Below, one piece after another: positions 60,051-64,000 of a DNA stretch of 64,000 nt. A program made the translations under genes and the position numbers. The stretch is from Aerococcus christensenii (lineage in GTDB: Bacteria; Bacillota; Bacilli; Lactobacillales; Aerococcaceae): assembly GCF_001543105.1 (NCBI RefSeq), contig NZ_CP014159.1, positions 1,488,001 to 1,552,000 of the forward strand. The letters are read 5' to 3'. The notes under the pieces were generated by a model. The model was not told the DNA's origin and made no database searches. It saw nothing but the letters and a program-made list of their open reading frames with translations. Each line of letters opens with the position of its first letter. Within the stretch, counting starts at the first letter, position 1.

Positions 60051-60797
60051 AAACTCTCTCCTATATCGTAATTCATTTTCCTTGTTGTATTATCATTAAT
60101 GTTTTTTGCCTGATCATTAAGATACCCATTAATTATTGTTGCCTTGTGATCTTGATACACTCTGTTATTTGCTTTCATATATGACGACAACCTATCAATA
60201 TATACACTAATCCTGCTTCCTAACTCATTTATCAAGTCCTTGTATTCTTCATCAGTCAAAAATATGTTTTTATATATTCCATAAGTTCTTTGCCCTTTAC
60301 TAAAATCATTCTTTCTTAACTCATTATTACTAATATTGTTATAGTTACCTTCCGATTTTCGAAAATCTTGACTTTCGATAATCGAATCTCTTGAATTTCG
60401 ATTATCGAACTTCTTGATTTTTTAATTTCATATTATTAAATATGCTCATAAAGTCTTTAACATAAATTCTGTTAGGCTTTCCAAGTCCTTGTCTTTTCTT
60501 TTCAATCAGTCCTATTCCTGATTTAATATCAAGCTCAGCTATTAATTTATTCGCTTTTTCACTCGCACAATTAAATTGATCTTTTATACTTTCAATTGTG
60601 TAGTAAATAAAGACTTTTCCATCTTCATCTATCCGGCCATTTTTATATGAAAGACCCATTCGATTAAGCATATATGAATACAAAACTTTAGCTTCAATAG
60701 AAATGCTCTCAAAAACTTCATCTTCCATTAATACCATAGGTAACCTAATGAAGTTATACATCTCAGATTGCCTATTATAAAAATAATCAAAATTCAT
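60047..60797 (-). pseudogene. RepA-type replication initiator (RepA_N/DUF6017), frameshifted
   Basis: The N-terminal RepA_N-like domain is clear: YNFIRLPMVLMEDEVFESIS, EAKVLYSYMLNRMGLS and GLIEKKRQGLGKPNRIYVKD. The frame stops at 60402 after KNQEVR, while a neighbouring frame continues FDNRNSRDSIIESQDF, then GIYKNIFLTDEEYKDLINELG to the stop at 60047. One small indel near 60405 explains it. Such initiators with a following DnaC-like gene drive replication of clostridial ICEs of the Tn1549/Tn4371-like cargo type. No longer functional. Confidence 0.75.
60358..60420. repeat. Palindromic TTCGATnATCGAA motifs inside repA
   Basis: TTCGATAATCGAA, TTCGATTATCGAA and TTTTCGAAAA-type elements (with CTTGA spacers) recur within about 60 bases of the repA coding region next to its frameshift. 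They are partly coding (NRNS, IIES) but dense enough to be initiator-binding sites. Confidence 0.55.
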
Positions 60798-60820
60798 TTC
60801 TGCCTCCTTTCTTTGAAATA

Positions 60821-60857
60821 AAAAAGACGACAGAATTATTACTTTCTATCGTCTTGT
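60821..60857 (-). terminator. Minus-strand terminator upstream of repA
   Basis: AAGACGA (60824-60830) pairs with TCGTCTT (60849-60855) with an inner AGAA/TTCT stem; on the minus strand it ends in a T-run. It closes transcripts coming from 61-kb genes. Confidence 0.75.
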
Positions 60858-60898
60858 ATCTTTGGTATTTAGTTTTATTCAGCCAGGCAAACTGAGGT

Positions 60899-61046
60899 TT
60901 ATCGGTTTCTTTTTATCATCAATGGAGACCCGTATTCATCTATTCCATTGTCAGAGAAACCAAGCGATTCCCAAAATCTATGCGAATCCTCTTTTGCGTA
61001 GTTAAGGGCGTAATAAATTGCGCCGTCGTTTTTTGTGTATTCTCAT
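60899..61046 (-). pseudogene. C-terminal fragment of a GNAT-like acetyltransferase
   Basis: Minus-strand frame reads DGAIYYALNYAKEDSHRFWE then SLGFSDNGIDEYGSPLMIKR and stops at 60899. The A-x-x-FW-x-LGF pattern is the end of GNAT proteins. The frame is closed by a TGA at the upstream side, so only about 48 codons survive. It is unrelated in sequence to the GNAT at 58.6 kb. Confidence 0.6.
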
Positions 61047-61076
61047 TTCAACATCCTCCTCAAATTCAAAATTTAT

Positions 61077-61358
61077 CTATACTACCCTTATCCTATCATT
61101 TATCACCTCAATAAAGGCTATGACTGTCGCTCCTATCATCGGCAGTCCGTAAGGACTAAATAAGAATCCGATAATAAGTCCCGATATTCCTGTTCCGACT
61201 TCACCCTGAATGAAAGAAGCTATTGCTCCGAATATGCAGAACAGCACAATGATATACAAAAGTGTCGTCCCTATGCCAAGTAGGAATTTCAGAAAAGCTG
61301 TCAGGACTCCTAAGACAAGACTAATCGGAAATAAGATAATTTTCAAAATCCATAGCAT
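61077..61358 (-). CDS. CD1845-like small membrane protein of clostridial conjugative elements
   Basis: 93 residues with three hydrophobic stretches (FPISLVLGVLTAFLKFLLG, LYIIVLFCIFGAIASFI, SGLIIGFLFSPYGLPMIG). The ending LFSPYGLP resembles the FLxSPFGLP motif of CD1845-type proteins in Tn1549-like elements. ATG follows GAGGTAG. Function unknown; in such elements it lies among transfer genes. Frame intact but isolated. Confidence 0.55.
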   Translation of the reverse strand: MLWILKIILFPISLVLGVLTAFLKFLLGIGTTLLYIIVLFCIFGAIASFIQGEVGTGISGLIIGFLFSPYGLPMIGATVIAFIEVINDRIRVV

Positions 61359-61860
61359 ACACTACCTCGTTTTTCTCTTTGGCTTGTGTGCTGCTTAGAA
61401 CCTTTATTTTGGTAGATAATGGCTCTAAGCAACACGCAAACTTTCAGTTTTTTCGGTTTTTGATTTTGGTAGAACTCTTGAACTCCTTATATTTACATAA
61501 CTATTTGCCTCTATCACTATTATGACACGAAACCCGCAAGTAGCGTCAAGTAATCGGTCGTTATAGGTTATCTCTAATAAATCATACATAAATGAAGTGA
61601 TATGCTCTGGAGTAAATACTTGACCACTTTCAGACTTTTTCTTATATCTATTATGTTAACTAAAAATTCTAAAAAAGTAACTCTAAATAAAAGAAATAAA
61701 ATTAGCTAGCTATTAAAATATTTCACTTAAAAGGATCGCATCAACAAATAAATAAACTCACATCATTCTTTATTTTATTAGACAGTTAGTTATCCGTTCC
61801 ATATAAGTTAATGAATTATCACAGACTATTTTAACAGCTAATCGATAAATTCAACTTCAG
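61359..61860. other. Spacer with a DNA methylase fragment and AT-rich filler
   Basis: Two copies of ATTTTGGTAGA (near 61407 and 61471) and a methylase fragment (separate entry). From about 61660 to 61860 the DNA is very AT-rich with no recognised gene; this is the likely right edge of the foreign block. Confidence 0.45.
61540..61656 (-). pseudogene. Fragment of an N6-adenine DNA methyltransferase
   Basis: On the minus strand a short frame reads KKSESGQVFTPEHITSF, then MYDLLEITYNDRLLDATCG. GQVFTPEHI and LLDATCG (normally followed by SGAF) are the N-terminal signature and the SAM-binding motif I of HsdM-like methylases. The family sequence ends exactly at ATCG, after which the frame is unrelated (FRVIIVIEA). 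Only about 35 codons remain. Confidence 0.6.
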
Positions 61861-61908
61861 AAATAAATAAGGACAATCTTCAGTCTGAATAAATACTAAA
61901 GATCGTCC
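61861..61908 (-). terminator. Terminator of the SDR-ABC operon
   Basis: GGACAATCTTCAGT (61871-61884) pairs with ACTAAAGATCGTCC (61895-61908) with two mismatches; the minus strand continues into TTATTTATTT. Confidence 0.75.
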
Positions 61909-61941
61909 CATTTAATGTAACGCTTTTTACAAATAATTATT

Positions 61942-62709
61942 CTAATCTTGCATAACAAGACCGCCATCTACATAAAGAACTTGACCTGTCATCATTCTAC
62001 TCCAATCAGAAGCTAAAAAGAGCGCTGGGCCTACAATATCTTCGACGTGAACGATTCTTTTGAGTGCAGTGGATGCTATCAGTTTTTCTTTTAACAATTC
62101 TTTGGTGACATAGGTACTATCTGTTGGATAAACAAGACCCGGAGCGATAGCATTCATGCGAATTCCCATGCTTCCCAAATCTTTAGCCATGCTCTTCGTA
62201 TAGCCAACAATACTAGCCTTGGCAGCAATGTAATCAGTATAAGGGACGACTGGATCAGCCACTAAATTAGAAACCATATTGATAATGCTTCCTGAACTGT
62301 TGGCCATCATACTTGGTAGAACCGCTTGTGTAAGCAAACAAGTGGCTTTTAAACCGCCCTGAAGTTGATAAGCATAATCCTCCCAAGGGACTTGCCAAGC
62401 TTTTTTTCTTTTTTCGGCGTTAAATTGAAAAGGTGCAAAAACATTATTAATTAAAACATCTATGTGTCCAAAATTATCTAAAGCTTCATTCACGACCTTA
62501 TTAACGCCTTCTTCTGTTGTGACATCTCCTTTAGCTAAGATCACTTCAGCACCTTCCGCTTGACAATAATCTGCCACTTCTTTTGCACATTTATCATTAG
62601 ATCTATAGTTAATGACGATGCATGACTTTTCTTTAGCAAATCCCCTTGCAAGAGCTGCTCCAATGCCTCGACTAGAGCCACTGATTAGAATTACTTGATT
62701 AGCTAGCAA
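61942..62709 (-). CDS. SDR-family oxidoreductase (FabG-like)
   Basis: A 255-residue short-chain dehydrogenase. Cofactor motif SGSSRGIGAALARGF, NNVFAPFQ (variant of NNAG), catalytic Ser in SIINMVSNLVADP, and Tyr/Lys in YTDYIAAKASIVGYTKS; the C-terminal YVDGGLVMQD is typical. Probably NADP-linked; substrate unknown. TTG 62709 is chosen because GAGGAG lies seven bases upstream, while GTG 62718 overlaps that site. It follows the binding-protein gene by 17 bases and may modify the imported compound. Confidence 0.85.
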   Translation of the reverse strand: MLANQVILISGSSRGIGAALARGFAKEKSCIVINYRSNDKCAKEVADYCQAEGAEVILAKGDVTTEEGVNKVVNEALDNFGHIDVLINNVFAPFQFNAEKRKKAWQVPWEDYAYQLQGGLKATCLLTQAVLPSMMANSSGSIINMVSNLVADPVVPYTDYIAAKASIVGYTKSMAKDLGSMGIRMNAIAPGLVYPTDSTYVTKELLKEKLIASTALKRIVHVEDIVGPALFLASDWSRMMTGQVLYVDGGLVMQD

Positions 62710-62726
62710 AACGTTCACTCCTCTGT

Positions 62727-63716
62727 TTAATCTTCTATAGATATAATAAATTTATTCATATCTAATTTATTCTTAATCAAACCTAATTGATAATAGGCAT
62801 CTGCACCTTTTTGGATCAAATCTTTGTCCATTTCTCCAAGTTTGCCGTCATTTGATAAGCTTGATTTATTTCTCAAATCAATAATTTTTCTATCGAGGGT
62901 TTTATCTTGGCCATCAATCGCTTTATCTGCAGCGACTTCTACCGCTTCATCAGGATGATCCATCATCCATTGCGCACTTTTTTCATAAGCTTTCACAAAA
63001 TTCTTATAGAGTTCTTTATTTTTTTCATAAGTTGAACGTTTCATAACAAAGAAGTCACTTGGAATATTTAAAGAATCTTTGACATTAAAGATTTTAGCAT
63101 CGGTTAAGCCTGCATTTTTTGCTGAAGCAAGCGCAGTATCTGTTGCAGCGGTTGCATCGACATGACCTTGAAGCAAAGGTCCAAAATTAGAAATCCCTAC
63201 TTCTAATAGTTCTACATCTTTTTCTGAAATTCCTGCTTGATGCAAGAGCACGAGTAAGTTTTGATAGGTACCACTTGCTCGACTATAGATCCCAATTTTT
63301 TTGCCCTTTAAATCTTTAGGAAATTGGATCTTTTCATCCTTGGTGATCACATTGAAGACATTTTGAGGATAAACGGTATAGAGGATAACCAAATCTTCAC
63401 CCTGAGCTAAAGCGCTATATACAGCACCAGGATCGCTTAAGGCAACGTCCGCTTTATCAGCTAACATATTCTTTAGAGCATCTTGTCCACCTTTACCAGG
63501 AATTATTTTTAAGTCAATTCCCTTTTCCTTAAAAAAGCCCCTTTTCTCTTCAGCTAATAAATTCGTTTGCTCTACAATTAATTGGCTCCAATTCGCTAAA
63601 GTCACGTTTTTTTGAGCAACTTTAGCTTTTTGACAAGCTGATAAAGTTTCCAAACTCAACACAAACAAAACAAATAAACTTAACAGACTGAATAGTTTTT
63701 TATTTTTTATTTTCAT
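62727..63716 (-). CDS. ABC transporter substrate-binding lipoprotein (SsuA/TauA/NMT1-like)
   Basis: A 329-residue lipoprotein: basic N-terminus MKIKNKK, hydrophobic core and lipobox LSAC (~27). The mature part is an NMT1/SBP_bac type fold (LLAEEKRGFFKEKGIDLKII, LADKADVALSDPGAVYSA, KGKKIGIYSRASGTYQNLL). Relatives bind sulfonates, nitrate, or thiamine/pyrimidine precursors. ATG 63716 follows AGAAGGAGT. Overlaps the permease gene by 17 bases. Confidence 0.88.
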   Translation of the reverse strand: MKIKNKKLFSLLSLFVLFVLSLETLSACQKAKVAQKNVTLANWSQLIVEQTNLLAEEKRGFFKEKGIDLKIIPGKGGQDALKNMLADKADVALSDPGAVYSALAQGEDLVILYTVYPQNVFNVITKDEKIQFPKDLKGKKIGIYSRASGTYQNLLVLLHQAGISEKDVELLEVGISNFGPLLQGHVDATAATDTALASAKNAGLTDAKIFNVKDSLNIPSDFFVMKRSTYEKNKELYKNFVKAYEKSAQWMMDHPDEAVEVAADKAIDGQDKTLDRKIIDLRNKSSLSNDGKLGEMDKDLIQKGADAYYQLGLIKNKLDMNKFIISIED

Positions 63717-64000
63717 GTTTTTGACTCCTTCTATACCATAGTTTATTTTCAATGGCATTAATTAAACCATACATAGCTAAACCAATAACCACTAAAATAA
63801 CTAAAACCGCAAACATTAACGCCGTGTCCATCTTTCCTTCTGAGGCAATAATTAAAGCACCTAGGCCACGATGGGCACCGATAAACTCACCAACGATTGC
63901 CCCCACTAACGAATTAATAACAGCTACTCGCACCCCTTGCATAATCGTAGGTAGTCCGGATGGTAATTTTAAGTGCCACAAGGTCTGCAGACGAGTTGCC
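63700..64000 (-). CDS. ABC transporter permease (SsuC-like), partial
   Basis: The last ~100 residues of a BPD-type permease; the 5' end is outside the window. The frame is open to the edge and reads ATRLQTLWHLKLPSGLPT, then the EAA loop signature GEFIGAHRGLGALI and two final membrane helices. It lies upstream of the binding protein in the same operon; the ATPase subunit should follow or precede outside the window. Confidence 0.88.
   Translation of the reverse strand, partial: ATRLQTLWHLKLPSGLPTIMQGVRVAVINSLVGAIVGEFIGAHRGLGALIIASEGKMDTALMFAVLVILVVIGLAMYGLINAIENKLWYRRSQKHENKK

Noticed and set aside
60358..60420. Repeats as a mini CRISPR array
   Set aside because: Units are palindromic, only ~13 bp, with no regular 30-36 bp spacers, and they are part of a coding frame.

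Overview
The window reads as chromosome of a low-GC Gram-positive bacterium of the order Lactobacillales. The backbone carries CIRCE-controlled hrcA-grpE-dnaK-dnaJ, CodY, the rbgA-rnhB-dprA-topA-xerC-codY block, plsY facing parE-parC, a Mn-dependent pyrophosphatase and a Bce-type peptide-antibiotic module. Gene content fits an Aerococcaceae-like organism (Aerococcus/Facklamia type), but the genus is inference. No rRNA, tRNA or CRISPR array was recognised.

Layout. 1-~5340: right end of a Tn916-family conjugative transposon (3' part of tet(M), orf6, orf9, orf7, orf8, xis, int), ending just upstream of the queT promoter and a putative preQ1 riboswitch. 5.3-10 kb: queT, recQ, truB, ribF. 10-11.7 kb: a scar with three stacked terminator-like hairpins, a relic of a PRD/PTS-type regulator and a broken IS30-family transposase. 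11.7-46 kb: ordinary backbone, namely the heat-shock operon, lepA, fhs, an ABC-F ATPase, thyA-dfrA-ypmS-yozE-ctpA-lepB, the rbgA to codY block (hslVU missing between xerC and codY), plsY, parE-parC, ppaC and bceRS-bceAB. 45.4-49.6 kb: a self-contained cassette of a divergent RpiR-type regulator, an FMN/FAD flavoprotein reductase and a GntP-type permease around a perfect 18-bp palindrome; this is the most interesting functional unit.

50-61.7 kb is a graveyard of mobile DNA with almost everything on the minus strand. The first part (50-55.4 kb) holds the decayed backbone of a mobilizable plasmid or ICE: frameshifted relaxase, a DUF3991-type protein joined by deletion to a topoisomerase III that lacks its N-terminus, and a frameshifted tyrosine recombinase. 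The second part (55.4-61.7 kb) is much more AT-rich and looks derived from Clostridia/Tissierellia: a surface-protein fragment, an intact 2-hydroxyacid dehydrogenase plus YjiH-type transporter with a truncated IclR regulator, broken GNAT and MFS genes, a frameshifted RepA-type initiator, a truncated DnaC-like loader, a CD1845-like membrane protein and a DNA methylase fragment. Genes there are cut mid-codon and joined to each other, so repeated deletion and end joining must have occurred.

61.9-64 kb returns to intact genes: an SDR oxidoreductase and a SsuA/SsuC-like ABC importer running off the window end.

The backbone genes cover queuosine precursor uptake, tRNA pseudouridylation, flavin synthesis, heat shock, folate/thymidylate metabolism, ribosome assembly, chromosome topology and nutrient sensing. 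The accessory parts bring tetracycline resistance, cell-envelope stress defence and a candidate flavin-based reductive pathway.
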